From the NCBI GenBank assembly GCA_030533445.1, contig CM060080.1, positions 23,513,377-23,577,376 on the forward strand: DNA of 64,000 nt, written 5' to 3'. The stretch comes from Cyprinodon diabolis (lineage: Eukaryota; Chordata; Actinopteri; Cyprinodontiformes; Cyprinodontidae). Numbering within the stretch: the stretch's first letter is position 1; every line of letters begins with the position of its first letter. Below are positions 12,116-24,474 of this stretch, one piece after another. The notes beneath the pieces were generated by a model. The model had not been told where the DNA came from. It did not search any database and worked only from the letters and a program-made list of their open reading frames with translations. The translations under genes and the position numbers were made by a program.

Positions 12116-13790
12116 GTCCAAACATTGTGAGAAATATGTCGCTTCAGGGTATCCATCTTTTGCTACTTACTTTACCTCCACATTAAGAAAAGAGGAGGGT
12201 AGAAGGGTTGCTAGGATCCAATCCTCCCTGCTTGCTGTAGCGTATCCATTAATGCGCCTCATAGCTCCATCACCAAAGTTACTGCTACCTCTCCAGGGGC
12301 TAAACTCAACATAGAAACAGATTACTCTCATCTTCACTAGTTCTAACAAGGCGTTCATATAGTCCTATGCAAAAGTATTAATATCCAGTGAATTGTTATT
12401 TTTAATACTTGGCAAACTTCACTGTATTCAAAGTGCATGTACACGCAGTACCACACACAGACATAAACACATTGGATGAGACCTCTCTCATAGAAGAAAT
12501 CTCTCTTCTAGGACTTCAGATTTAGTCACAACAAATTGATACTGAGATTGTTTTTAAACAATAAATGCTCACACAACCTCGTTTGTTGTCATTTTTCCTC
12601 TGTTTATGTGAAAGCTGCTAACAGATGTGGAAAAAATATCAGACGAACAAAGCAGCTTTTGTTTTTCATTCGTTATGTATCACACAAATGAAAATGTTTT
12701 ATATTTACAGAGCTTTTTTTGTTATTTGCAAAGTCAAGAAAACAACACTTAAGAACACAGGAAGCATTGTAATTAAAGGGTTATTCTTAGCAGAGGTAAT
12801 AGTGCACAGAAAATACAACAAGAAGATCAAGGAGGTTTTTATGCATTGGTGAATTAACCTTGATATGAGAGAAGCTTCTCCAAGTGCTTTTTGAATCCAA
12901 AAACAATACATGGTTTTAGCTCTTGAAGAACTTCTTCCTGTTCTGCACACCATAGTGTTGAATAGACAGATCAGGAGGTAAACTAGGAAGTAGCAGGTTA
13001 AAGGCATGAAGTCAAATGAGGTTGGAGGGAATCAGAAAATCTAGGCAGATCCAATTTAAAACACAAAAGTCTGAAAGATTTAGTAATGATGAACCCTACT
13101 AGTCAAGAGACAGACAAGGAAAGGTAGAGGTCAGAAAGTTATTAACTCGGAGGTTAAGGTGCAGAAACGTCCTTGATGTTTTTTTTTTTTTTGTGGAAGT
13201 TCTACAGGTCAAAAGCTTGGTAAATAGTCAAGGATACATTTGATAAGAGAGCACACAGAATGGATGAAAACTAGCTTTTTATTTTAATGGAAGGATTGCA
13301 TGTTAAAAATAGGTTAAATGTAAAACCAGACACAGTTATAGACAGTTCTTACTGCTATTTGAAAGCAAGAGGTCCGGCTTATCATATGCACAAGGCTGTA
13401 GGTTGTGCTCCTTTTTGGCATCACATTGATCACCATTTATCCAATTTCACCATCCAACTAGGGACTGTTTGGACTAAACTGAGGACATTGTGCAAGTCTT
13501 CATGATTTTATTTTTCTAACAGCTAGGTTTAGGAATAATATGTGAACTGGATTTAGGTTAAGGTCTAGGAATTCACTGGTAAAGATAGGTTTAGGGTTAG
13601 GTCATAAAAAGGCATTGGAAATGAATGGAAAGTGTTGGAGGCCACTCTGTGTCAACACATGGTCCTCACTACCTATGGCAATACAAAACCTGTAGCTACA
13701 AGCATGCTTGGTATGAGGGATTGCCTTTGAGTCAACGAGTCATTGTAATAAGCTGGCTTTTCTTAGATAGAAAACTTTGAACCAATCTGC
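12116..13790. other. Non-coding sequence, no gene recognised
   Basis: No convincing exon on either strand. Open frames are short and unlike known families. A poly-T run lies at about 13180-13192. Confidence 0.5.
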
Positions 13791-13794
13791 CTAA

Positions 13795-13885
13795 ATGATC
13801 TGGTTGAATTGTCTCTGTAAAGTGCCTAGAGATGACATGTTTTGTGAATTGGTGCTATAAAAATAAACTGAATTGAATTGAAAAA
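13795..13885 (+). repeat. Retroposon 3' tail ending in (GAATT)n-like repeats
   Basis: GTCTCTGTAAAGTGCCTAGA, then a GGTGCTATAAAAATAAACTG block and AATTGAATTGAA. This is a frequent fish retroposon 3' terminus with a short tandem tail. Only the tail is present, as expected for a 5'-truncated copy. Confidence 0.65.
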
Positions 13886-13919
13886 GGTGTGTTTCTGATG
13901 GGGCTCATTGTCCTTGCAG

Positions 13920-13977
13920 CTGGAGCTCATCGAGGATAATCTGGAGGAGATTACAGATTGTTTAGATCACATTGATG
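13920..13977 (+). other. Orphan exon-like segment, 19 codons, function unknown
   Basis: TTGCAG precedes and GTAGGC follows a 58-base open segment. It reads as an acidic, helix-prone peptide, LELIEDNLEEITDCLDHID, ending in codon phase 1. The two other frames contain stops. No neighbouring exon could be joined and I do not recognise the peptide. It may be an exon of an unrecognised plus-strand gene or chance. Confidence 0.3.
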
Positions 13978-13979
13978 GT

Positions 13980-15080
13980 AGGCCTACTACTACTACTGAG
14001 TTTCTGCATTCATTTTTCTTTTTGTGCTTACCCCTGTTGAACTTTCAGTAAAATAGCTTTGCAGTTCTCTCTCCGTGTCTAGACTCCACTGTTTCATCAT
14101 CCCTAATTGTTGCTTCTAGAAGAAAGAACATAAAAACAATAATTACTGGCAAACATCACTGATCAAGAGCTACCGGCCTAAATGGAACATCTATCATATT
14201 TCTCCACCACTGCCTCTCCAACAGTAAACCAACCTTCTCATCCTTCTATCTTACCATAAATCAACTAATACCAACATCTTATGTTAACAGTTTATCCTGG
14301 ATATCTCCAGTGAACCTGGAATAACCTGTCGTTTATTTGCTTTTATCAATAAACTGTTTAAACTCCTCTTTGGCATTCATAATTCCACCTGCAAAAGGAT
14401 CTTAAAACCAAACTTGCATACACAGAAAGTGCTGTAGAAAATGAATGCACTCTGTTTCTGATTGGCTGTGTTTTAGTAGACATAGTGGACATTAAACCAA
14501 ACACCTGCTTCTGGTTACTTCCTCAATCTTTGTGAGGAATCCTCCCCTCGAGGCACTCTTTTCAGAGAAGATGACTCAGACATAAATCATAAAAACAAGC
14601 AATTGTAAAGGCCTGTATAGAGACTTGTTATTCTGCATATCCTACAGAAAAGAAAATAACATTATTATGTCCTTCAACCTCAATCAAACATTGTTTTTAA
14701 AATATGACATTCAAAGCCCCGTGTCAGAGAAGGCAAGAAGTGCCTGCTACCCAGGTGTCACAACCAGCTGTTGTGTGACCAATCCTGTCCTCTAAGCCAA
14801 GAGATGGTGATGGTCCAAGGTGATCTTAGCCAGTTCAATGATAGAGTTTAACCCACAGCATATGTAAGGGTGATATTTTTCAATCCCTCTATAGTGGTTT
14901 GGCTGTTATCAAAAATGATAAATGCTTATTGCCCTAAAAATGTAAATTTAGGTCAAAGTAAGATCTTAGACGGTAGTAAAATGTTAGTAGAGGTTAGTAA
15001 ATGTTTGTAAATATTGTAGGCTTCTGAAAGACTGATAATCTGAAATTTTCAAAAATGTTCCTCTAAAGTTTAAAAGGAGG
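13980..15080. other. Non-coding sequence, no gene recognised
   Basis: No exon, RNA gene or clear mobile element was seen. Confidence 0.5.
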
Positions 15081-15460
15081 GTGAACGGTGGCACAGATTG
15101 TAGCACTATTGTCTTGCAGCAAGAAGATTCTGGGTAAATTTCCCAGCCCGGGGTCTTTCTGCATCGAGTTTGCATGTTCTCTCCGTGCATTCATGGGTTC
15201 TTTCCGGGTACTCCAGCTTCCTCCCACAATCCAAAAACATGACTTTTAGGTTAATTGGCATCCCCAAATTGCCTAAGGTGTGTTTGTGCATAGTTCTATG
15301 TTTTCGTGTTACTCTGTGTTTCCCTCAACAGGCTGGCAACCTGTCTAGGGTGTACCTCTTCTCGCTCTCATAGACTCTCATAGGGTTTTAGACTGGAGAT
15401 AGGCACCGGCCCCTACCACGACCCTGACGGAATAAGCTGGAGAAGAGGGATGGAAGGAAG
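15081..15460 (+). repeat. Teleost dispersed retroposon tail, copy 3
   Basis: GGTGGCACAGATTGTAGCAC, TTTGCATGTTCTCTCCGTGC, GGTACTCCAGCTTCCTCCCA, TAGGTTAATTGGCATCC, GCAACCTGTCTAGGGTGTAC and GATAGGCACCGGCCCC are all recognisable. It is the longest of the three copies and shows the GGTGGCAC head missing from the first. It is diverged, so probably old. Confidence 0.8.
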
Positions 15461-15464
15461 TTTG

Positions 15465-18400
15465 TCTCTAAAGATTATTTTGTTAATGAAAATATGTACC
15501 CCTGTTTTTGGGACAGTAGTTCTCGTTGATAGATTTTTTTAAACTTCAAATAAAATATAATGTGATATTTTAAATAAATATTAAATCCTGCAAAGCATAC
15601 AGAAACTGCCTTCTTGGGATATCAAATAAAAACTGTACAACAGAAAGGAAGAGCAGTTAGTTATGGTATGGCATTGATTATTTAAGAGATACTAAAGATA
15701 TATGCTATAATTAGCCATTCTGTATATAGCCATAATATTTACCAGCCTCCTTTTCTCTGATAGCCCCCCAAAAACTCCAATCCAGTGCAACCAACTGCCT
15801 TCAGACACCACCTAGTGGTAAATAGAGTCTTCCTGTGTGGGATGTGACCTTTAAATATTACATCATTTTATGTTGTTCTGTCACATGACATCTGTATAAA
15901 ACACTTGGAGCTTTGTGATTGCAACATGTTCAAAATATTAACACAATGGGAAAACCCTTGCAAAGGACTGCAAAGTGCATTCACCATCATCCTGTTTTTA
16001 TTCAACTTTAATTTTATGCTCACCAGTGGTGGATCGTTTGAGAAGCTTTTGATGGGTTTGCTACAATCAAAGCTGTAGTGTGCCTGAACCCAGATGGCAA
16101 CAGAGTTTGCTCTTACAGGATTAGGATTAGCTGCAGATTAGATTATTACCTTCTTGATTCTCTGTAAGAACTAGCCCAATATTATAATGCAGGAAAACAC
16201 AGGCTGTAAAATATTAGAAAAATAAATATACTGAACATAAATTATAAAAGTCTGACAGTTTTATCTTCACTGACTCTTGTGATGAGATGTGTGTTTATTT
16301 GACTTTACAGCAGATCCTGTTGGTTGTTTGTTTGAGGTTTAAAGAAAAACAGATTTGAGAACAGTCAGCTGGGGCCAGATGTATCTGAGAGGAACATGTT
16401 GGGCCTGAATCATCATTGTTACATAACACAGCCTTAGCAAGGGGAGGGCATGCAACACCATGAGGGAGAGAAACCAAAAACAGACCACTGACCTACATCT
16501 GTAAATGCTGGCGTTAAGGAGAGTCTGAGGGCCAAACATGGGAGCAGGGGGTCAAAAAGAAAGATGTGCAATTATCATTAGAGTGGAAGGAAGAAAAAAG
16601 ATGGATCTCCATACCAACACATGGTTTCTGTTTTATTGGAAAACACCAACTGAGTGGTTTTGAGCTAAAGTGACATAGCCAGGCTGGAATTTGGGTCTGT
16701 AGGCAGTAGAGTTTGACACCGCCAGACCGAAGAAAGTTTTTCTGACATGCTTGTCTCTGTATTTGTTGCGCGCACACTCATAACCATCTGCATAACCTTT
16801 CCCGCTTGTGTTTTCCACATCTTCCTTGACCGTCAGCTGCTTGAAAATAGAATAAGAGGAAGGGAGTTTGAGATCTGAGTTGAGTAAGAAAGGAGCGAGA
16901 CTCTACTTCTCCTGTGTTCAGAGCTCTACATATTGATCTGTAACACTAAGAAGCTCCGGGACAACTGTCCAGGGATAAGATATTTGCTCTATTTTCCTCT
17001 TTTTATGTTTTTTTAATACTAATGCTAGATCAAATTTAACATAAGTAAATATAGAATCCAATTTTTAAATGACATTTGTGTTCATTATGAGACAAACCCT
17101 ACACAAACCAACAAAGTGAAATGTGAAAAGTCATTGTCGCCTAAATCAAACACCTGGTTGACTCACCTTTGGTATTAACAACTGCAATCAAGTGTTTGTG
17201 ACAGGCAATTAGTCTTATGCAACATGCTGGAGGAATCCTCTCTGCAGAATTGTTGTAGTTTAGTAGCCTGTTCAGGCAGACTAAATTATGCTATGTGTAT
17301 TCAAAACACAACATTAAGTACAAATAAAATCAATCTTGTTGGCCAAGCAAGTAATTAAGCTACAACAGAAGGCCTCTGCATGGCCATATCACAGCAACTT
17401 GAAGTAATAGGCGTCCAAATTTTAACTAAACCCACAGTTTTTTACTAGTTCGTTTTAACCATGCCATTAAATCCAGGCCCTGAAGTAGGAAAGACAATAA
17501 AAACCATCACACTTCTATCACCACCCTGTTGTCTCGTAGTAGTATATGATCAAAAACTTGTAATTGATTTTGCGGCAAGATGAACAATCTTTATCTTTTT
17601 ATCCACAGTGGCTTTTGTGTTAAACCTCTTTCACCAAATGGCCTGTTTTTCTCAGCCTTTTCCTCATTGTTGAAGCAACATTGACCTTAACTGTGATGAC
17701 AAAGGCCTGCAATATTTTGGAAGTTAGGGGCAGTTTCATCCCATTTCTTTATTGGTAGAGTCAATAATTAATTTGTCTTGATAATTTCTGTTGCTCTGGC
17801 TTTACAAATAAGTGATTCAATGTTGGACTTTTAGATGTTTTATATTGTTACATGTTGTCAGATTGGTTCTTTGAAAGTGATTCCTCAACTATAGATGCAT
17901 CGCAGTAATCTGCAGGCTGTAGCAAGGGGTGAAGTTTTTCCTTTCCCAAAAGCTTAAGCTGGAACATGCTTTGTTTTCACTCTGCTATTTTTTGTCTGAT
18001 TAGGAGCATGAATGGATGGTAAATGACTTCATGTCCGGGGACTCGAAAGAGATTTTTACACACATTCACACACTAATGGTGGCAAGGTAGCTACAGCTGC
18101 CCTAAGACTGCGAAGCAGTGTGGGTGAATGATTCTTAACAACGATCTTAACGATTTGAGGAATCTCAAATTGTGGAATCTCAATCTGAGGAATCCAAGGA
18201 CTTTGTCACAAAGTCCACATAATTCCCCACATTTAAAAAAATCTTGGAGGAGAGCCTTTCTTGTTTATCACTGGTGTCCACACTGCTTATACATGGATCA
18301 AATTTATACTTGCAGATCACAAGAATCAAATTTCCAAATTAGAGAAGCAAAGAGTTACAGACCATATCTTGAAAAACAATTTCTTGCTGTATTAAATCAA

Positions 18401-18679
18401 GCACAAAAAAAATGCCAACCTTCATTTACATGATTTTATGCTTATAGAAATTAAATAAAAGCAGAAAAGGGTGTTAAAAAAGTCAAATGCTTTGCTTTGC
18501 TTTGCACTGAAACATTTTTCTATTTAGGGAGATTTACATTTTTCTGGATGGAGGGTTAAACCTCTTTCCCCAAATGTTGTGTGACCATGGAGGGAGAAAC
18601 ACAGGTAAGTGACCACGAACATCTAACAGGAGATCATTATCTGTTTATCATTATCATTATCTAAATAGTTCAGTCCATC
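15465..18679. other. Non-coding sequence with one weak coding candidate
   Basis: On the minus strand an open segment at about 16633-16852 reads QLTVKEDVENTSGKGYADG and continues for about 70 residues. It has no convincing donor site and no family I recognise. The remainder shows no genes. Confidence 0.4.
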
Positions 18680-19202
18680 CTGTCAGAGGAAAGCAGGATC
18701 CAGCCGATCGACTGCGAAACTAGCTACGGCACAGAGCCACCCAGGGTGTCCCCGATGCAGAAACCTCAGTGAGCAGGCAGGAATACGATTTAGGTCAGGA
18801 ATACAGATCAGACAGGAACAGTTCTGGAGTCCGCAGCCTGGTAAAAGCTTCCGATTCCCACAGGAACAGACAGATCCGGGGTTCCAGGAATCCACAGATC
18901 GAGAAAGCAGGTTCAGAGTTCCATGAATGGAGCAACAGACTCAGACAGAAACACACAGATACAGACAGGCAGGCTAAATGGTTGAGGGACGGAGTCAAGA
19001 TATGGTACCAGGATTACTACGAAACTTTCAAATGGTCTCCACCTAGGAGCCAGGACAAGATCAAGAGATGACAAGACAAACACTAAAAACTTCTCAATCC
19101 ACTGGCCTCAGGGGATGGGGACATGAACCTTGGAATAAACTCAAAGTAGGCAGGTGAGCGACATGAGCAATTAAGGTCAGCTATCAAGGCAGATCATGAC
19201 AC
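18680..19202 (-). repeat. Unclassified dispersed repeat starting TGTCATGA
   Basis: Read on the minus strand it begins TGTCATGATCTGCC at about 19202. It continues as C/T-rich sequence with repeated CTGTTCCTG, GATCTGT and TTCCTG motifs. It resembles the 6510-6902 repeat in its start and pyrimidine bias. Open frames here follow the repeat and are not genes. Boundaries are approximate. Confidence 0.4.
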
Positions 19203-19209
19203 CATAATG

Positions 19210-22200
19210 GCCTTAGGACAAGAGTTTGATCTCTGCTGTTAAAAGTGAAAGTTTCAGTCTGCGTGTGTTGGGCTATAATTCTGATAGTCCTTATTCAGGG
19301 ATTTAACTTTCACCTTTTTCTTTGTGGTCTTTATCACATTGCCCTGATAACCAACAGTATGTGTGTCAGAGATAAGCAGCTTGTTGTCCCGATGCCTTAA
19401 AAATCATAAATCCATGCTAAGTGTTTATGTTCAGTTTCCTCCTTGGTTATTCTGCTGTAAGGTTCTTAGTAACTGCACATACAACAGCAAGAGGATGTTC
19501 ACAGTTGCGAAAGTTGAAGACTGTCTCACTTTCCAGGAATGTAGATGCTTTTTGCTGATTTTTTTTTTCTTTGTATCATTTAAAAGCCCTGCTAACTTCA
19601 GTTTTTCACAGCTTTTATCTTCTAACCGGTTTATCTGTGAGAAATGCTGGAGCAACAAGTACAGCGAGTAAATTTTGCTGGCCTGGAAGAATGCCAAAAA
19701 CATTATGTGCTCATTTGCTTCATTGGTTTTATGCCAGATTTACAGGTTGTGTTCAGTCAAAATAAACGAAGGAACAACTAAAAGATAGGAACACATCAAT
19801 TACACTTCTTTGGTTCTTTAAAGTAACAACAGTGTGGATAAGGACAAATGTTTTTAAAAAGTTGGAACTAATAAAATGAGATTACTCTCCACCGTCCCAA
19901 ATGATCAACTTTCTCGTCTGCCCTCCTTGTTTGTGCTTATTGCAATCTTCTCTTTGACCACAAAGGCTTATTTCTTAACTGGACGTAAGCCCTCTATGTG
20001 AAAGGGTATTCTCAGAGGGAGCAGCAGGACATGTGCGCAAGCAATCACCCGCGCAGTTCAGCAGTTGTTCAGCATGGCCTGAAAAGCTGGTCTGGCAAGT
20101 TAACCGTCACAGCTAAACAAAACGGCAGAATAAAGGGACCAACTGCATCCTCTTCCCCTGAGGAGAAAGTCTACTTGACACAATAAAACAGCAACAGAAG
20201 AGCTTTTATGGTCAATATTTGCACACATGGGTGAAGTTAAGACCCCTCTTTGATTATCAATGTGCCTCCTCCTATATCTATATCTTATTTTCATAAGAAT
20301 CACTCAATTCAGACGCAGAGTGTATCAAACAAACTTCTTTGATTTCACTTCCCTGAAAACAAACACAGTAAGATATGATCCTTTGTTGAAATAATATATC
20401 TATTTGTATCCACCTCACTGTGAAATGAGCACTTTGCATGTTGTCATTTGAAAAAGGTCATCACATGCAAAGCACACCTGTAAGTGAGGGGTAGTAAACT
20501 TTTATATCCCCATTATTGATATCCTGCTAGTTTATTCTAGGTTTTACATGGATTCTGTGGTTGAATAGTAACAGGAAATGCATCAGACAGGTTTGCCCCC
20601 ATCTGGTCCAAAACCTGACATTTGATGGTTACTTTCACTTCCCATGCGATACATGCAAGAAGCATATCTGCAGCAGTTTAGTACAATCTTAGGAAGGATC
20701 TTGCAAAACGGTTGAACATCAGTTTACTGTTATCTGATGTTCTGTTTAACTTACTTTTGAGCTTAAATAGTTGCAGTAAATGATTCTAGAAATAGCTTAA
20801 AATTGAGATTTTCTCTCTTGAATTGTGTATTGCAACACAGCATCCTTGGTTCAAAAGATGCTGTGTTGAAGGTGAAGGGGAGTAAAGCGTTGTGCAATAA
20901 AACAGTTACCTGAGGGGAAAGTGAACTAGAACAGGTAAAACAACAACCCTTCCCGGGAGTAACAAAGGTGAGTGAGCTGCAAGTAGGTTGGTGTTCAGGG
21001 CGTGCCGGTCTCCTCTGTCAGGCTGGACTACCTGAACCACATGGCTGTTGTAAGTTGATTAAACATATCACAGGAGTTCAGAGATGACTCACTCAGGCCT
21101 GCTGAGACTCATCATAGGTGAAGTCATCATGCAGCAGAAACCCATATGAGTGAAGTCATTCTGTTAAAGAGAATGAGGTAGGGGTTATACTAAAATGATA
21201 AACTCCTTGAAAAAAACCCCAGAGATTTTCTAATAAAAGTCACAGAAAAAGACCTAAAAAATAAAATCAGAAATGCAAGAAGAGACCCGTGATGTATTTC
21301 TAACAGAGAGGGTCAAACCACCAGTCTTTTGACAAAAGGTTTTTTTTGTTATAAACTCATGAAAAAGCCACATTTTTATATATCAAATCTTCGAAGCTAT
21401 CAGTTTTTCCACATTATTCACTTTAAGACTTGAAGCTTTGAAAAAAGATTTTTTTTTTTCACTGTATTTTACAGAAGAATCAATACTTTATAGAGCAACT
21501 GTTCAACGAAATTACAGCCAATTCTGATCTCAGGCAGATTCTACTTTCCATTTCTCAGTCATATGCTGCTTTATGTCACAAATGTACTTAAAAGCTCATC
21601 AAAGGATACTTAAGCTTGTGGTTGTCGGTGACAGTAAGCTCTGAACTTTAAATTCAAATGAAATACAAAACAAGATGCATCTGCTGTATTCTGATATACC
21701 AAGTAATAATAAACGAGCTGGAAATATATGAACATATCAATGATAAATATCAAATACTTAATCGTTTGTTTCTGGAAATAGGTCCATTGTGGTGGTTCTG
21801 GTGTGAAAATACAAACACTTTCTGAGATTATGGAGATGAATAAAATCCAGTGTAATCTATACCAAAAAACTCAGCTACTTTTATTCTCTGAAGCAAGCAG
21901 GGAATACGAACTCATCACATGGGTGCATTAACTCCTAACTGCCTGCTATAAAAACATGTAAAGAACTAAAGTCAAATCAATAGAAAAACTTACTCAAGGC
22001 TAAACTGACAGATAAATTCACTTTTTTTCTATCTGGTGTGTAAGGCTCTTTCTAAAGTGCATTTAAATACTTTATTTTTTTTTTTACAAATGTTTATTTT
22101 TATTTATTTGTGTTTGCTTAATTTATTCTTCAGTTTAACCAAACCATTCATTTGCTTCTGTCCTACTAATAGATATCTGGATTACGCTTATGGTAAACTA

Positions 22201-22770
22201 ACAACACTACAGAGGAAGTGCTTCTTCCTTCTCATCTATTCATAACATAACAAGAAGGCACTCTCCCCAATACATTGACTCAATCCAAGCATCTGGAGGT
22301 TGTTTGGGAAATGACCTGTTATGGGTCAGCTGTATCCTGTTGGTCCGCTAAAACAGTCTTGGCTAACACACAGCTTTTTATTGATTGTTGTGACAAGCAG
22401 AGCTAATCATGTACATCTCCAAAAACAAATGTTAGTGATAAAGAGTTTTTTTTCATGTCATACAGTAAAGTTTTTGTTTAGTCTGTCAGTCTGTGTATTT
22501 GAATCTGTCCTGCACAGACTGCACGCCTGTACTGGATTCAAATAGGCCTTTACACCAGGGACACTCCTTTACAGATACCAATTGTATTTATGTCAGGGTG
22601 ACCTACTTCCTGAGCACATCAGGTGGCCAGCATGCAGCAGCCACTGCAGAGAGGAAGATCCACAATACTACATACAGTCCCCCTTCAAGGACAAGTTTGA
22701 AGGACAATGTCTCAGCCTCCTCAGGAGCAGCAGCTGCTGCACAAAACAAATAGGCCTTTAGAGGATAGAC
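19210..22770. other. Non-coding sequence between repeats
   Basis: No exon recognised. Around 20930-21180 the sequence has higher GC and contains a TGACTCACTCAGG block with an AP-1-like TGACTCA core, so it might be regulatory. Everything else is AT-rich. Confidence 0.45.
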
Positions 22771-22773
22771 ATA

Positions 22774-24021
22774 CACTATATTGCCAAAAGTATTTGCTCA
22801 CCCATCCAAATTATTGGAATCAGGTGTTCCAATCACTTCCATGGCCACAGGTGTATAAATTCAAGCACCTAGGCATGCAGACTGTTTTTACAAACATTTG
22901 TGAAAGAATGGGTCGCTCTCAGGAGCTCAGTGAATTCCAGCGTGGAACTGTGATAGGATGCCACCTGTGCAACAAATCCAGTCGTGAAATTTCCTCGCTC
23001 CTAAATATTCCACAGTCAACTGTCAGCTGTATTATAAGAAAATGGAAGTGTTTGGGAACGACAGCAACTCAGCCACGAAGTGGTAGGCCACGTAAACTGA
23101 CGGAGCGGGGTCAGCGGATGCTGAAGCGCATAGTGCGAAGAGGTCGCCAACTTTCTGCAGAGTCAATCACTACAGACCTCCAAACTTCATGTGGCCTTCA
23201 GATTAGCTCAAGAACAGTGCGCAGAGAGCTTCATGGAATGGGTTTCCATGGTCGAGCAGCTGCATCCAAGCCATACATAACCAAGTGCAATGCAAAGCGT
23301 CGGATGCGGTGGTGTAAAGCACGCCGCCACTGGACTCTAGAGCAGTGGAGACGCGTTCTCTGGAGTGACGAATCGCGCTTCTCCATCTGGCAATCTGATG
23401 GACGGGTCTGGGTTTGGCGGTTGCCAGGAGAACGGTACTTGTCTGACTGCATTGTGCCAAGTGTAAAGTTTGGTGGAGGGGGGATTATGGTGTGGGGTTG
23501 TTTTTCAGGAGCTGGGCTTGGCCCCTTAGTTCCAGTGAAAGGAACTCTGAATGCTTCAGCATACCAAGACATTTTGGACAATTCCATGCTCCCAACTTTG
23601 TGGGAACAGTTTGGAGCTGGCCCCTTCCTCTTCCAACATGACTGTGCACCAGTGCACAAAGCAAGGTCCATAAAGACATGGATGACAGAGTCTGGTGTGG
23701 ATGAACTTGACTGGCCTGCACAGAGTCCTGACCTCAACCCGATAGAACACCTTTGGGATGAATTAGAGCGGAGACTGAGAGCCAGGCCTTCTCGTCCAAC
23801 ATCAGTGTGCGACCTCACAAATGCGCTTCTGGAAGAATGGTCAAAAATTCCCATAAACACACTCCTAAACCTTGTGGACAGCCTTCCCAGAAGAGTTGAA
23901 GCTGTTCTAGCTGCAAAGGGTGGACCGACGTCATATTGAACCCTATGGATTAGGAACGGGATGTCACTTAAGCTCATATGTGAGTCAAGGCAGGTGAGCA
24001 AATACTTTTGGCAATATAGTG
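22774..24021 (+). mobile_element. Complete Tc1/mariner transposon, 1248 bp, apparently intact
   Basis: The element begins CACTATATTGCCAAAAGTAT at 22774 and ends with its exact reverse complement at 24021. The terminal repeats are perfect over 29 bp. A TA dinucleotide flanks each end (22772-22773 and 24022-24023), the target duplication expected of Tc1 elements. A single uninterrupted transposase gene lies inside. There is no long inverted/direct-repeat structure like that of Sleeping Beauty-type elements. The perfect ends and open frame point to a recent insertion. Confidence 0.96.
22908..23939 (+). CDS. Tc1-like transposase, 343 residues, DD34E
   Basis: Cut-and-paste transposase that binds the element's terminal repeats and moves it into TA sites. 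The ATG at 22908 ([13 protein letters not shown]) gives the usual Tc1 length. An in-frame upstream ATG at 22707 lies outside the transposon and is ignored. Residues 1-110 form the paired-like helix-turn-helix DNA-binding region, with the GRPRK AT-hook-like motif at 59-63. The catalytic triad is visible: D154 in LWSDESRF, D245 in FQHDCAPVH and E280 in [11 protein letters not shown]. There are exactly 34 residues between the last two. No frameshift or internal stop interrupts the protein. It could be functional, but activity is not shown by sequence alone. Confidence 0.96.
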   Translation: MGRSQELSEFQRGTVIGCHLCNKSSREISSLLNIPQSTVSCIIRKWKCLGTTATQPRSGRPRKLTERGQRMLKRIVRRGRQLSAESITTDLQTSCGLQISSRTVRRELHGMGFHGRAAASKPYITKCNAKRRMRWCKARRHWTLEQWRRVLWSDESRFSIWQSDGRVWVWRLPGERYLSDCIVPSVKFGGGGIMVWGCFSGAGLGPLVPVKGTLNASAYQDILDNSMLPTLWEQFGAGPFLFQHDCAPVHKARSIKTWMTESGVDELDWPAQSPDLNPIEHLWDELERRLRARPSRPTSVCDLTNALLEEWSKIPINTLLNLVDSLPRRVEAVLAAKGGPTSY

Positions 24022-24267
24022 TATATCAGGCTATTTAGGGTAATTATGACCATGTGTGTCCTTGATGACAGAGGGCTGTGTCATAGTGGTGCTTCAAAAC
24101 CCTTTGACTTTGTGTTACTATATTACAGACCTGCGTTTGACACAGGTGATTTTCTGGTACTGTTGTCTCTTTGTGTTAAGGGGTAATCAAAAGATCATAT
24201 GGATTTCCTCTGGGTTCAATTTCCTGGATCACTTTTATTCATTATATTTATAATCTTGCTAAATCAC

Positions 24268-24470
24268 AACAGTGCATCTGGAGAGTGTTAGTGGGTCAGA
24301 GTGGGGAGCTTGTGTTCTGAGAGGGCTGCAAGTACACGGTTCGATCCCAACAGCCTCCATTCTGAGCAAAACCACACTGCTCTCCAGGCGCCACACAATG
24401 ACAGCCCACTGCTCCCCAAGGGGATGGGTTAAATGCAGAGGTACATTTCTCTAATGTAAGATCAATTATT
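24268..24470 (+). mobile_element. tRNA-derived SINE
   Basis: The head contains GGTTCGATCCCAAC, a good RNA polymerase III box B, preceded by a degenerate tRNA-like GGGAGCTTGTGTTCTGAGAG segment. The body has CTGCTCTCCAGGCGCC, ACAATGACAGCCCACTGCTC and GGGATGGGTTAAATGCAGAG. The tail is AGATCAATTATTACTATT. This structure matches an abundant fish SINE. A reverse-oriented tail of the same type occurs at 61184-61320. Confidence 0.75.
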
Positions 24471-24474
24471 ACTA

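Noticed and set aside
16633..16852. Minus-strand frame with GKGYADGYECARNKYRDKHV as a possible exon
   Set aside because: The acceptor is weak, no donor follows before the stop, and no family is recognised. It is kept only as a note in the surrounding region.
23231..24001. 256-codon minus-strand frame across the transposon
   Set aside because: It is a shadow of the plus-strand Tc1 transposase.
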